Assembly: GCA_902595375.1 (NCBI GenBank)
Contig: CACJPW010000001.1
Location: 62,001-126,000, forward strand
DNA: 64,000 bases
From: an uncultured Pelagibacteraceae bacterium
GTDB taxonomy: Bacteria; Pseudomonadota; Alphaproteobacteria; Pelagibacterales; Pelagibacteraceae
Direction of reading: 5' to 3'
The position numbers and the translations under genes were made by a program. Under the pieces are notes generated by a model. The model saw only the letters and a program-made list of their open reading frames with translations. It did no database searches and was not told where the DNA came from. Position 1 is the stretch's first letter. Every line of letters starts with the position of its first letter. Positions 8,270-18,200 of the stretch are shown here, piece after piece.

Positions 8270-8362
8270 GAGTGAAGCTAAAATTCCATACCCACTTAAT
8301 TCAATAAATGCTATAACGAGAATTATAAATATCATTCTTTTATTCTTTTTTAAAAATTCCAT
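8246..8362 (-). CDS. Putative 38-residue single-span membrane protein
   Basis: This micro-ORF starts at ATG 8362, just 2 nt after the stop of the proteasome-type protease gene, and ends inside the 3' end of ygfZ on the opposite strand. Its product has a basic start (MEFLKKNKR) and one hydrophobic helix (about residues 10-30) with a short tail. The tight coupling to the protease and the clean helix argue for a real gene, but I recognise no family. It could also be a chance ORF: the overlap with ygfZ constrains its sequence for other reasons. Confidence 0.45.
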   Translation of the reverse strand: MEFLKKNKRMIFIILVIAFIELSGYGILASLSRLLNAI

Positions 8363-8364
8363 TA

Positions 8365-9087
8365 CTATTTTTCCCAATCGAATTTGGGGAAAGTATCAAA
8401 TACTTGTAAAACTTTGTCTGACCATTGGTTACAAATTCTTTTGTAATCCTCGTCATTAGTATTCAAACACTTTAAGTAAGATAGTTTTTTTTCATCTTTT
8501 TTAAACACTGCTAGATCTATAGGTGGTCCAACTGTTAGGTCACTTTTCAATGTAGAGTCCATAGAGATCATCGCGCATCTTGAAGCATCACCTAAAGAGA
8601 CACTAGGTGTTATAACTCTATCAAGAATAGGCTTTCCATATTTAACTTCACCAATAACTAAATAGGGCTTGCTATCAGCGGGTCTAATATAATTGCCTTG
8701 AGGATAAACTAAATAAAGCTCTAATTCTTGTCCTCTAATTTGACCACCAATTATAAAAGTTGCACCAAGTACTAAACTATCTGTATTAACTCCATCAGGA
8801 GAAGAGTGTTTAATAGTAAGTTTACCAATGTAAGAAGCTATTTGTTCAAAATCTTTACATTTATTTAAATTTAAAACTGAACTATCTTTTATATCTTTTT
8901 CAATTGATTTAAATACTGCTTGAGAAGTAGCTAAATTACCTGATGTAACAATTACAACTGTCCTATCACCAACATCATAAGTAAGCATTTTAGAGTATAT
9001 GTTTACATTATCTAAACCCGCATTTGTTCTTGAGTCGGACGCCAGAACAACGCCTTCATTTGTCTTAATACCAATACAATATGTCAT
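8365..9087 (-). CDS. Proteasome-type protease (COG3484-like Ntn hydrolase)
   Basis: The 240-residue product begins MTYCIGIKTNEGVVLASDSR. Removal of Met would expose Thr2 as an N-terminal nucleophile, as in proteasome beta subunits. The following GVVLASDSRTNAG matches bacterial predicted proteasome-type proteases. In many bacteria this family lies in a conserved cluster with a circularly permuted ATP-grasp ligase, an alpha-E domain protein and a transglutaminase-like protease; these are proposed to make and break peptide tags. Here only the ATP-grasp gene is present, divergent at 9193. Targets are unknown. Confidence 0.85.
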   Translation of the reverse strand: MTYCIGIKTNEGVVLASDSRTNAGLDNVNIYSKMLTYDVGDRTVVIVTSGNLATSQAVFKSIEKDIKDSSVLNLNKCKDFEQIASYIGKLTIKHSSPDGVNTDSLVLGATFIIGGQIRGQELELYLVYPQGNYIRPADSKPYLVIGEVKYGKPILDRVITPSVSLGDASRCAMISMDSTLKSDLTVGPPIDLAVFKKDEKKLSYLKCLNTNDEDYKRICNQWSDKVLQVFDTFPKFDWEK

Positions 9088-9192
9088 GGTGAATTCTTAT
9101 TTAAAAAACAGTAAATATTCAATTCTTTATTATCATAGCTACTATCGAATTTGTGCATTTGATAAAGGCAATAAATTATAAAGAATTATAAA

Positions 9193-10635
9193 ATGGTGAA
9201 CTTGTGGAAAAAATATGACTCTAAAAGAACTTATGATGAGTATCTTAACTCAGATCATAAGTTGCGTAGGCAGGCTATTATAATCTCACATATTTTAGAG
9301 AGACATGGAATTAAAAAGTTGAATGAAATTGAAAAAAACTGTGCAAGTACTATAAGCGCGAGAGGAATTAATTTTAGAGTATATTCATCTGGTAAAAAAC
9401 TTCACGAAAAAAAATGGCCATTAGATATTATACCTAGAATAATTTTAAAAAAAGATTGGTCGAAGGTTTCTAAAGGCTTACTGCAACGAGTTAAAGCGCT
9501 TAACTTATTTATTGATGATGTATACAATGATAGGAAAATATTTAAAGATAATATTATTCCTGAAGAGTTAGTATTTAATTCTCCTCATTATTTGAGAGAG
9601 TGTTATGGATTTTCTCCAAAATATAAATCTTGGTCAAATATTTCAGGAGTTGATTTAATTAGAAACATTGATGGAGAGTTTATGGTGCTCGAAGATAATC
9701 TTAGAGTTCCTTCAGGTGTTTCCTACATGCTTGAAAATCGAATGGTAATGAGAGATGTTTTTCCAGAATTATTTACGAAATATAAAGTTGCGTCGGTCCA
9801 CCAGTATCCTAATAAATTATATCATTGCATGTTAGAGTGTGTTCCTAAAAAAACTAAAAATCCACATATGTGTGTGTTAACTCCAGGAAGATTTAATTCA
9901 GCTTATTTTGAGCACAGATTTTTAGCTGAACAAATGGGTATAGCTTTAGTCGAAGGAAAAGATTTATTTGTTGAGAAAGATTTTGTCTTTATGAAAACTG
10001 TTACAGGACCGTTAAAAGTAGATTGTATTTATAGAAGAATAGATGATAATTTTTTAGATCCAAAAGTTTTTTATAAACACTCGTTACTAGGTGTACCAGG
10101 TTTATTTAAATGTTGGAGAAAAGGTAACGTTGGTATTATAAACGCACCTGGGACTGGTATCGCTGATGATAAAGCAATTTATTCATATGTAGATAAGATG
10201 ATCAAATTTTATTTAGATGAGGAGCCTAAACTTAAACAAGTACAAACATTTTTATGTAGAAAAAAAATTCATAAAGATCATGTTATCGAAAATATTTCAA
10301 AATTAGTTGTTAAACCTACTAATGGATCTGGAGGAAATGGAATATTAATTGGGCCTAAATCATCCAAAGACGAGAGAGAACTAATGATTAACAAGATCAA
10401 AGCTAAGCCAGAGGCATATATTGCTCAACCCCTAGAGATACTTTCAACAACACCAACAATTTCTGAAGAAGGTATTCAACCAAGACATCTGGATTTAAGG
10501 CCTTTCGTTTTAACAGGTAAAAAATCTTGGGTGACAACAGGTGGTTTAACTAGAGTTGCTCTAAAAAAAGGCAGTACAATCGTTAATAGTTCTCAAGGTG
10601 GTGGATCTAAAGATACTCTGGTAATTGATAATTAA
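9193..10635 (+). CDS. Circularly permuted ATP-grasp ligase (DUF404/DUF407 type)
   Basis: The 480 residues contain the hallmarks of the circularly permuted type 2 ATP-grasp family: the DGEFMVLEDNLRVPSGVSY segment near 155-180, NAPGTGIADDKAIY near 315, and the ATP-binding VVKPTNGSGGNGILI near 373 with the C-terminal RHLDLRPFVL and TTGGLTRVAL. Such enzymes are predicted amide or peptide ligases that couple ATP to formation of a C-N bond. The product is unidentified. The gene diverges from the proteasome-type protease across a 105-bp shared promoter region. The usual downstream alpha-E and transglutaminase genes are missing; tRNA-Leu follows after 4 nt. Confidence 0.85.
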   Translation: MVNLWKKYDSKRTYDEYLNSDHKLRRQAIIISHILERHGIKKLNEIEKNCASTISARGINFRVYSSGKKLHEKKWPLDIIPRIILKKDWSKVSKGLLQRVKALNLFIDDVYNDRKIFKDNIIPEELVFNSPHYLRECYGFSPKYKSWSNISGVDLIRNIDGEFMVLEDNLRVPSGVSYMLENRMVMRDVFPELFTKYKVASVHQYPNKLYHCMLECVPKKTKNPHMCVLTPGRFNSAYFEHRFLAEQMGIALVEGKDLFVEKDFVFMKTVTGPLKVDCIYRRIDDNFLDPKVFYKHSLLGVPGLFKCWRKGNVGIINAPGTGIADDKAIYSYVDKMIKFYLDEEPKLKQVQTFLCRKKIHKDHVIENISKLVVKPTNGSGGNGILIGPKSSKDERELMINKIKAKPEAYIAQPLEILSTTPTISEEGIQPRHLDLRPFVLTGKKSWVTTGGLTRVALKKGSTIVNSSQGGGSKDTLVIDN

Positions 10636-10639
10636 TAAG

Positions 10640-10723
10640 TGGTGCGGTCGGAGAGACTCGAACTCTCACGGGAAACCCACACGCCCCTCAAGCGTGCCTG
10701 TCTACCAATTTCAGCACGACCGC
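10640..10723 (-). tRNA. tRNA-Leu (GAG)
   Basis: The minus strand folds into an 84-nt tRNA with acceptor GCGGTCG/CGACCGC, anticodon stem CACGC/GCGTG around loop TTGAGGG (anticodon GAG), a long variable arm (class II) and an encoded CCA. The long arm and anticodon both say leucine. The 3' end lies 4 nt from the stop of the convergent ATP-grasp gene. Confidence 0.95.
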
Positions 10724-10784
10724 CAATATTATGCGACAATAAATGAATGACAATTTAATCGCAAGTTGGTAAATTAGAACAAGT

Positions 10785-11774
10785 ATGTATATACAACAAC
10801 AAAATTTAAAAACATCTGATGAAATTTATAGCAAAATTTCAAAATCTATACCTGAAGCTGAATGGAAAATTCATGCTCCGATAATTGATAAAATTAATAA
10901 ATTAAAAAAGGAAAAAAACACTATTATTCTTGCTCATAATTATCAAACTCCAGAAATATATCATGGTGTTGCAGATATATCTGCGGACTCTCTTGCTTTA
11001 GCTATTGAAGCAGCAAAAACGAGCGCTAATAAAATTATTATGTGCGGAGTTCATTTTATGGCAGAAACAGCAAAATTAATGAGTCCAAATAAAAAAGTGT
11101 TTTTACCAGATATGAGTGCGGGATGCTCTCTCTCAAGTTCAATTACAGGATCTGACGTAAGATTACTTAAACAAAAGTATCCTGGAGTACCTGTAGTTTC
11201 TTATGTAAATACCTCAGCAGATGTTAAAGCTGAAACTGACGTGTGTTGCACTTCTGCTAATGCAGTAAAAGTAGTTGAGTCTTTAAATGTAGAAAAAGTG
11301 ATTTTTTTACCTGATAAGTATTTAGCAGATTACGTGGCTAAAAATACTAAAGTGAAAATAATTTCATGGGAAGGAACTTGTGTAGTGCACGAACAATTCA
11401 CGAGAAAAGAAATTGAAGAAATTAAATCTCAAAATCCAGGAATTAAAATAATTGCCCACCCAGAATGTCCTCCAGATGTAATTGCCGCTTCTGATTTTGC
11501 AGGATCAACGTCTGGAATGATTGATTATGTAAAAAATAAACAACCAAAAAAAGTTATGTTAGTTACAGAATGTTCAATGAGTGATAACGTAGAAGCTGAT
11601 AATCCGGACGTATCTTTTATCAAGCCATGTAATTTATGTCCTTACATGAAAAAAATTAATTTAAAAAAAATATTAGATTGTTTAGAAAATGAGACTAACG
11701 AGATTATTTTAGATAGTAAAACTATAGAGGCCGCAAGAAAGTCTGTAATCAGAATGACCGAGATTGGTCGTTAG
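10785..11774 (+). CDS. nadA: Quinolinate synthase A
   Basis: The 329-residue enzyme condenses iminoaspartate with dihydroxyacetone phosphate to quinolinate in NAD synthesis. Family motifs are clear: ILAHNYQTPEIYHGVADISADSL, MCGVHFMAETAKLMSP, LPDMSAGCSL, HPECPPDV and the C-terminal FIKPCNLCPYMKKI. Conserved cysteines in these segments would hold the 4Fe-4S cluster. nadC follows within 5 nt, so the two form an operon. nadB, which supplies iminoaspartate, is not in this window. Start ATG at 10785; 61 bp separate it from divergent tRNA-Leu. Confidence 0.97.
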   Translation: MYIQQQNLKTSDEIYSKISKSIPEAEWKIHAPIIDKINKLKKEKNTIILAHNYQTPEIYHGVADISADSLALAIEAAKTSANKIIMCGVHFMAETAKLMSPNKKVFLPDMSAGCSLSSSITGSDVRLLKQKYPGVPVVSYVNTSADVKAETDVCCTSANAVKVVESLNVEKVIFLPDKYLADYVAKNTKVKIISWEGTCVVHEQFTRKEIEEIKSQNPGIKIIAHPECPPDVIAASDFAGSTSGMIDYVKNKQPKKVMLVTECSMSDNVEADNPDVSFIKPCNLCPYMKKINLKKILDCLENETNEIILDSKTIEAARKSVIRMTEIGR

Positions 11775-11778
11775 ATCA

Positions 11779-12609
11779 GTGCAAATACTAAATCAATTTT
11801 ATATAAAATCAGTTGTAAGAAAAGCTTTAGAAGAAGACCTGAAGCCTAGAGGTGATGTCACTACAAGCATCGTTAGTGAAAAAAATAAAATTATTAAAGC
11901 TAGGATAATAGCTAAACAAGATGGTGTAATAGCTGGTTTAGAGTTTTGTAAAACTGCTTTTAAATTAATTGGAAGAGAAACTGTTTTTACAAAGAAAGTC
12001 TCTGATGGGAAAAAAATAAAAAAAAATAAAATAATTGCTAATATAAAAGCTAAAACAAAAACAATCTTAACTGCCGAGAGAACTGCTTTAAATTTTCTAA
12101 ATCATGCCTCAGGTATCGCAACAATCACTAATCAGTTCGTAAAAAAAATTAGTAAAAAAACTAAGATCTGCTGTACAAGAAAAACAACACCTAATTTGAG
12201 AACACTTGAAAAATATGCCGTCAAAAAAGGTGGTGGTCATAATCATAGATATAATTTAAGCGACGAAATTCTTATTAAAGACAATCATATAAGTGCATCT
12301 AATAGTCTTAGGAAATTGGTTGAAAAAGCTATAAAAACAAAAAAAATTGTTACAGTTGAAGTTGAAAATGTAAATCAACTTAAACAAATTTTAGGCTTAA
12401 AATTTAAAAGAATACTTTTTGATAATATGAAATCTTCACAATTAAAATATTGTTTAAAACTTTGTAAAAATAAATATGAAACAGAGTATTCCGGAAATGC
12501 TACTTTAAATAATATTAAACAAATATCTAAAACGGGTGTAAATAGAATTTCAGTTGGTGCAATTACTCATAGCACCAGATCATTTGATACTACTTTATTA
12601 TTTAGATAA
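11779..12609 (+). CDS. nadC: Nicotinate-nucleotide pyrophosphorylase (carboxylating)
   Basis: The enzyme joins quinolinate and PRPP to nicotinate mononucleotide with loss of CO2, the step after NadA. Motifs include ALEEDLKPRGDVTTSIV, TAERTALNFLNHASGIAT, CTRKTTPNLRTLEKYAVKKGGG and HNHRYNLSDEILIKDNHI. I chose GTG at 11779, 4 nt after the nadA stop, giving 276 residues. A TTG at 11764 inside nadA would add five residues and is also possible. The 3' end overlaps the convergent ppdK gene by 12 nt. Confidence 0.95.
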   Translation: MQILNQFYIKSVVRKALEEDLKPRGDVTTSIVSEKNKIIKARIIAKQDGVIAGLEFCKTAFKLIGRETVFTKKVSDGKKIKKNKIIANIKAKTKTILTAERTALNFLNHASGIATITNQFVKKISKKTKICCTRKTTPNLRTLEKYAVKKGGGHNHRYNLSDEILIKDNHISASNSLRKLVEKAIKTKKIVTVEVENVNQLKQILGLKFKRILFDNMKSSQLKYCLKLCKNKYETEYSGNATLNNIKQISKTGVNRISVGAITHSTRSFDTTLLFR

Positions 12610-15258
12610 TTCTGCTTGTGCAGCTGCAAGTCTTGCAACAGGAACTCTAAATGGAGAACAGGAAACATAGTTTAGTCCTGTTCTAGAACAAAATTCAATA
12701 CTCTTTGGATCTCCGCCATGTTCACCGCAAATACCTAACTTGATATTCTTATTTGTTTTTCTGCCTCTTGATGAAGCTATTTCTACAAGCTCACCCACTC
12801 CATTTTGATCAATACTTACAAATGGATCTACATCAAAAATTTTATTATCAATATAATCGTTTAAAAATTTTCCTGAGTCATCTCGACTTATCCCAAAGGT
12901 TGTTTGTGTTAAATCATTTGTTCCAAAACTGAAAAAGTCAGCATGTTTTGAGATAGACTTTGCTTGTAAAGCAGCACGCGGCAATTCAATCATGGTTCCA
13001 ACCATATACTCAAGTTTTAATTTATTTTCTTTTTCTATTTCTTTAGCAATTTTATTAACTAAAGCTCTTAAAATTTTTAATTCAGACTCAGTTGAAACCA
13101 ATGGTATCATTATTTCTACAAAAGCTGCTTTTACTTTTTGTTTTTTTAATTCGACTATAGCTTCAAATATTGCTCTGCATTGCATCTCATAAATCTCTGG
13201 AAAAGAAATACCAAGTCTACATCCTCTATGTCCAAGCATAGGGTTTTCCTCATGGAGTTCTGAAATTCTATCTTTAACTTCTTTTGCAGATAAATTTAAA
13301 GATCTTGCGACTTCCTCTATATCTTTATCAGCTTTTGGTAAAAATTCATGAAGTGGTGGATCTAATAATCTTACTGTTACAGGTAAACCTGACATGACTT
13401 TGAATATTTTTTTAAAGTCTTCTTTTTGATGAGGTAAAAGTTTATTCAGCGCACTATTTCTATCTTCTCTTGATTTAGATAAAATCATTTGTCTAACAGA
13501 TAAAATTCTTTCTTCATCAAAAAACATATGTTCTGTTCTACATAAGCCAATTCCTTCAGCACCGAACTCTCTAGCTGTTTTACTGTCTGCTTCTGTTTCA
13601 GCATTCGTTCTAACTTTTAATTTTCTAAATTCATCAGCCCATTTCATTATTGTAGAGAAATAACCAGAAATTTCAGGTTGAACAGTAGGCACTAAGCCTT
13701 TCATTACTTTTCCGCTTCCACCGTCTATAGTAATAATGTCTCCTTCTTTAATAGTTACGCCTCCAGCTTTAAATTGTTTTAATTCATAATCGATCGTAAT
13801 TTCACTTGAGCCCGAGACACATGGTCTTCCCATTCCTCGTGCTACAACCGCAGCATGACTAGTCATACCTCCTCTAGCCGTAAGAATTCCTTTAGCTGCA
13901 TGCATTCCATGTATATCTTCTGGTGAAGTTTCTAACCTCACTAATATTGTATCTTGCATCATCCCATTTAATTTTTCTGCTTCATCTGCAGTGAAAACAA
14001 CTTTTCCACTTGCTGCACCAGGAGATGCAGGTAAACCAGATGCAATAATTTCTTTTTTGACTTTATCGTCTAGAGTTGGGTGTAATAGAGTGTCTAAAGT
14101 TTTTGGATCAATTCTTTTAATTGCTTCTTTTTTAGATATTAATTTTTCTTTAACCATATCCACTGCAATTTTAATTGCAGCTTTAGCTGTTCTTTTTCCT
14201 GATCTAGTTTGCAACATCCAAAGCTTATTATTTTCAACTGTAAACTCGATATCCTGCATATCTTTGTAATATTTTTCTAATTTTAGGAATACTTTTGCCA
14301 GCTCTTTATAAACTTTAGGCATTGCCTCTTCCATTGATGGATCTTTTGAACCAGACTCTTGTTTGGCTTTCTTTGTTATGTATTGAGGCGTTCGCGTTCC
14401 TGCTACAACATCTTCACCTTGGGCATTAATTAAAAATTCACCAAAAAAAGAATTATCGCCAGTTGATGGGTTTCTAGTAAAAGCAACACCTGTTGAACAA
14501 TTATTACCCATGTTACCAAAAACCATTGCTTGAACGTTTACTGCAGTTCCCCAATGTTCAGGAATTTGATTTAATTTTCTATATGTTTTTGCTCTTTGAC
14601 TATCCCAAGATAAAAATACTGCATTAATTGCTCCTAGTAATTGTTCTTTTACGTCTTGTGGAAAATTAATTTTTTTTTCTTTTTTTACTAGATCTTTAAA
14701 ATTTGTTATCAACCCATCCCAATCACTTTCATCTAAATCTGTATCAAGTAATACACCTTTTGTTAATTTGTAATTATCAATTAGCTCTTCAAACAAGTGT
14801 CCTTCAACACCGAGAACAACGTTGCTATACATTTGTATAAATCTTCTATAACTATCTTTAGCAAATCTACCGTTTGAAGTTTTTTTTTTCAATGACTCAA
14901 CTGTTTTATCATTAAGACCGAGATTTAAAATCGTATCCATCATACCAGGCATAGAAATTCTAGCACCTGATCTAACTGAAACTAATAATGGATTTTTAAG
15001 ATCACCAAACTTCTTTTTAGTTTTCTTTTCAATATTTTTAAGCTCTGATTCAATATTTTTAATAACACTTTTAGGAATTTTTTTTTTGTTTTTATAAAAA
15101 AGATCACAAACATCTGTTGTAATAGTGAATCCGGGTGGAACGGGTAAACCTAATCTTCCCATCTCTCCAAGATTGGCGCCTTTACCACCTAAAATATTTT
15201 TTTTATTCTTTAATTTTTTTGCGGATTTATCATCAAAACTAAATACAACTTTTGCCAT
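12598..15258 (-). CDS. ppdK: Pyruvate, phosphate dikinase
   Basis: This 886-residue protein has the three PPDK domains: an N-terminal ATP-grasp domain (GGKGANLGEMGRLGLPVPPG), the phosphohistidine swivel domain (GGMTSHAAVVARGMGRPCV, catalytic His) and the C-terminal PEP/pyruvate barrel (EGIGLCRTEHMFF; LGICGEHGGDP). It interconverts pyruvate and PEP reversibly using ATP and phosphate. In streamlined marine bacteria it can stand in for pyruvate kinase or PEP synthase and supports gluconeogenesis. It sits downstream of glyS, whose stop overlaps its ATG by 1 nt. Confidence 0.97.
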   Translation of the reverse strand: MAKVVFSFDDKSAKKLKNKKNILGGKGANLGEMGRLGLPVPPGFTITTDVCDLFYKNKKKIPKSVIKNIESELKNIEKKTKKKFGDLKNPLLVSVRSGARISMPGMMDTILNLGLNDKTVESLKKKTSNGRFAKDSYRRFIQMYSNVVLGVEGHLFEELIDNYKLTKGVLLDTDLDESDWDGLITNFKDLVKKEKKINFPQDVKEQLLGAINAVFLSWDSQRAKTYRKLNQIPEHWGTAVNVQAMVFGNMGNNCSTGVAFTRNPSTGDNSFFGEFLINAQGEDVVAGTRTPQYITKKAKQESGSKDPSMEEAMPKVYKELAKVFLKLEKYYKDMQDIEFTVENNKLWMLQTRSGKRTAKAAIKIAVDMVKEKLISKKEAIKRIDPKTLDTLLHPTLDDKVKKEIIASGLPASPGAASGKVVFTADEAEKLNGMMQDTILVRLETSPEDIHGMHAAKGILTARGGMTSHAAVVARGMGRPCVSGSSEITIDYELKQFKAGGVTIKEGDIITIDGGSGKVMKGLVPTVQPEISGYFSTIMKWADEFRKLKVRTNAETEADSKTAREFGAEGIGLCRTEHMFFDEERILSVRQMILSKSREDRNSALNKLLPHQKEDFKKIFKVMSGLPVTVRLLDPPLHEFLPKADKDIEEVARSLNLSAKEVKDRISELHEENPMLGHRGCRLGISFPEIYEMQCRAIFEAIVELKKQKVKAAFVEIMIPLVSTESELKILRALVNKIAKEIEKENKLKLEYMVGTMIELPRAALQAKSISKHADFFSFGTNDLTQTTFGISRDDSGKFLNDYIDNKIFDVDPFVSIDQNGVGELVEIASSRGRKTNKNIKLGICGEHGGDPKSIEFCSRTGLNYVSCSPFRVPVARLAAAQAELSK

Positions 15259-17312
15259 TACAAACCTTCTAATTTTGAAAAATCGATAAAATTATCAAAA
15301 GTGTTACAAAACATTTTTAATAGCTCTAATCGATTATTTTTAATATCATGATTTTCATCATTTACTACCACATTGTCAAAAAAATTATCTGTAGATTCTT
15401 TGGTGTCAGATAACTTTATTAGCAAACTTTCGTAGTCTTTATTTTCATCTTTTACAGTAAAAGCTTTTCTAATTTCATTAATTTTTTCATGAAGAACTCT
15501 CTCTTCTTCCTTTCTAAATAGAACAGCATCTGGTCTTCCTGTGATTCCTTTTCCAACTTTATCTAAAATGTTTGATGCCCGTTTATAAGAGCTAATTGCA
15601 TTAAGACCAATTCCTTTGTTTTTATATTTATGAATTAAAATAGTTTTTGCATAAAGATCTAAAAAATTATCTCCAGCATGCGAACTAACCGAAGCTTCTA
15701 TAATATCAGGTTTAATATTTTTTAACTTTAAAACGTTTCTCATTCTTTCTTTAATAAAATCTATAACCTCTTGCTCATTTTTCTCATTTTTTATCTCAAC
15801 ACCTTGTTCCTGATATAGTCTTATTGCATAACCAATTAGATCTCTTAATTTAAAAGATAATTTATTTTCAATTATTATTCTTAATAAACCTATTGCTGCT
15901 CGTCTTAAAGCAAAAGGATCTTTTGAGCTTGTAGGTTTTTCATTAATAACAAAAAAGCCAACTAAAGTGTCAATCTTGTCTACAATCGAAATTGAATAGC
16001 TAAACGGTTTTTTAGGTAACGCAGATGTTAAACCAATAGGTAAATAATGATCACTAACTGAATTAGCGATATCCTCCTCAAATCCTTGTGCTAAAGCAAA
16101 ATATTTTCCCATAACTCCTTGAAGTTCAGGATATTCACCTACTAAATCTGAACATAAGTCAGATTTTGAAATTGAAGCCGCTAATTGTACTTTTTCTTTG
16201 CTTATATTCAAATCATCAGACAGAAAACCTGCAAGTTTTCTTAGTCTTTGAGTTTTGTCATAAACAGTTCCAAGTTTTTCATAAAACGTAACTGATTTTA
16301 AATTTGCTATTTGTTTGATCAAATTTTTAGATCTATCTTTATCCCAGAAAAATTTAGCATCAGCTAATCTCGCCTCAATGACTCTCTTGTTTCCCTCTAT
16401 AATGAATTTTTTTTCATCTTTTTTATTCGCTACAACAAAAAAATAATTTGTTAATCTTTCTCTACTGTCAAAAATTGGAAAATATCTTTGTTGTTTCTCC
16501 AAAGTAGAGATAATAATTTCTTGAGGCATTTTTAAATAATCCTTGTTAAAACTTACATGTAATAAATTAGGGTCTTCAACAATATTTACAACTTCCTCTA
16601 ATAAGTTTTTGTTAATTTTCTCTTTATACTGTTTAGAATTTGAAATAGAACTAATCTTTTTAAGAATAATTTGTTCTCTAACTTGATGATCAACAATAAT
16701 ATTAAAAGTTTTAAGAAAACTTATATACTCTTTAAAATTATTAATTTTTTTGGATTTTATTCTCAGATCTTGCTCTACAATTATTTCATCTGTTGTCTTT
16801 AAATGATCAAAGATAAAAGAAAGTTTTTTATTATTAAATCTTGCAAATATTGACTGAAGAGGTCTTCCCCACATTAAATTATGATCAGACCATTTCATTG
16901 ACTTTTTCCAGCTAATTGAACTAATAGCTTTAGGAATAATTTTGCTCAATAATTCTTCAACTAAAATTGACTTAGGTTGAGTTTTGATAAAGTAAAATTT
17001 TCCTTTATCAGTATCTTTTTCGATTAAATCTTGTTCTGATACTTTCTTTGCTTTCACAAAACCTTGTATAACTTGATCAGGAGATCCTATTTTTGGTCCT
17101 TTAATTTCTTTAGCTGCTACTTTTATATTCTCAGCTATATCATTAGCTAAAAGAACCAGTCTTGTTGGTGAAGAGAATACTAATAACTCTTTATATTTAA
17201 TTTCATTATCTTTAAATGAACTCTCAATAAATTCTTTTAGTTGTGTTCTTGCTCCTATTTGAAGTTGAGGTGGAATTTCTTCACTATAAAGTTCCAATAA
17301 AAGTTCTGCCAT
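15258..17312 (-). CDS. glyS: Glycyl-tRNA synthetase beta subunit
   Basis: The 684-residue beta subunit opens with LLLELYSEEIPPQLQ and carries EIKGPKIGSPDQVIQGF, SMKWSDHNLMWGRPL, the HD-like region with LAQGFEEDIANSVSDHYLP, and DPFALRRAAIGLLRII near residue 470. Length is typical. Bacterial alpha2beta2 GlyRS charges tRNA-Gly in the cytoplasm; the beta chain contributes tRNA recognition. The gene lies 3 nt downstream of glyQ and shares 1 nt with ppdK. Confidence 0.97.
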   Translation of the reverse strand: MAELLLELYSEEIPPQLQIGARTQLKEFIESSFKDNEIKYKELLVFSSPTRLVLLANDIAENIKVAAKEIKGPKIGSPDQVIQGFVKAKKVSEQDLIEKDTDKGKFYFIKTQPKSILVEELLSKIIPKAISSISWKKSMKWSDHNLMWGRPLQSIFARFNNKKLSFIFDHLKTTDEIIVEQDLRIKSKKINNFKEYISFLKTFNIIVDHQVREQIILKKISSISNSKQYKEKINKNLLEEVVNIVEDPNLLHVSFNKDYLKMPQEIIISTLEKQQRYFPIFDSRERLTNYFFVVANKKDEKKFIIEGNKRVIEARLADAKFFWDKDRSKNLIKQIANLKSVTFYEKLGTVYDKTQRLRKLAGFLSDDLNISKEKVQLAASISKSDLCSDLVGEYPELQGVMGKYFALAQGFEEDIANSVSDHYLPIGLTSALPKKPFSYSISIVDKIDTLVGFFVINEKPTSSKDPFALRRAAIGLLRIIIENKLSFKLRDLIGYAIRLYQEQGVEIKNEKNEQEVIDFIKERMRNVLKLKNIKPDIIEASVSSHAGDNFLDLYAKTILIHKYKNKGIGLNAISSYKRASNILDKVGKGITGRPDAVLFRKEEERVLHEKINEIRKAFTVKDENKDYESLLIKLSDTKESTDNFFDNVVVNDENHDIKNNRLELLKMFCNTFDNFIDFSKLEGL

Positions 17313-17315
17313 AAA

Positions 17316-18200
17316 TTAACTTTGAGAGCTTAACCATAGTGCGCCGCATCCTTTTGCGAGCTCTCTTATCCTTGTGATGTAACCTGTTCTTTCTGCTACA
17401 CCTATAACACCTCGGGCATCTAATAAATTAAATATATGACTAGCTTTTAAACACTGATCATAAGCTGGTAATGAAAGATTTTTTTGAAGTAAAGATTTAC
17501 ACTCATTTTCAGTATTTTCAAAATTTTTAAGTAAAGTATCAGTATTTGCAAACTCAAAGTTATAAGCAGAAAATTCTTTTTCGGCTTGAAAGAAAACTTC
17601 TTTATATTTCACACCATTATTATTCCAATCCAGATCAAAAACATTATTTTTTTCTTGAACAAACATACATAGCCTCTCTAGACCATAAGTAATTTCAACT
17701 GGAACAGGTTTACATTCTATACCTGTCATTTGTTGAAAATAAGTAAATTGAGTAATCTCCATTCCATCACACCAGACTTCCCATCCTAATCCTGCTGCTC
17801 CTAAAGTTGGACTTTCCCAATCATCTTCAACAAAACGGATATCATGATTTTTTACATCAATACCAATAGCCGCTAAACTTTTTAAATATGTTTGTTTAAT
17901 GTTGCTCGGGGATGGTTTAATAATTACTTGATATTGATAATAGTGTTGTAAACGATTTGGGTTTTCACCATATCTACCGTCCGTTGGTCGTCTTGAGGGT
18001 TGAACATAAGCAGCTTTCCATGGTTTAGGGCCTAGAGATCTTAACGTAGTTGCAGGATGAAAAGTCCCAGCTCCAACTTCTAAATCATATGGTTGTAAGA
18101 TTACACAGCCATTTCTTCCCCAAAATTTTTGAAGATTTATTATTATATCTTGGAAAGAAAGAGAGTTATTTTTTTTTTTAACTTTTTTTTTAGCTGGCAT
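17316..18200 (-). CDS. glyQ: Glycyl-tRNA synthetase alpha subunit
   Basis: The 294-residue catalytic alpha subunit carries a Lys-rich N-terminus, then [20 protein letters not shown] and the canonical [37 protein letters not shown] and [20 protein letters not shown] segments of class II GlyQ. It makes glycyl-adenylate and works with GlyS directly downstream. Its ATG directly abuts the stop of the S49 peptidase gene upstream, so the peptidase, glyQ, glyS and ppdK look like one transcription unit. Confidence 0.97.
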   Translation of the reverse strand: MPAKKKVKKKNNSLSFQDIIINLQKFWGRNGCVILQPYDLEVGAGTFHPATTLRSLGPKPWKAAYVQPSRRPTDGRYGENPNRLQHYYQYQVIIKPSPSNIKQTYLKSLAAIGIDVKNHDIRFVEDDWESPTLGAAGLGWEVWCDGMEITQFTYFQQMTGIECKPVPVEITYGLERLCMFVQEKNNVFDLDWNNNGVKYKEVFFQAEKEFSAYNFEFANTDTLLKNFENTENECKSLLQKNLSLPAYDQCLKASHIFNLLDARGVIGVAERTGYITRIRELAKGCGALWLSSQS

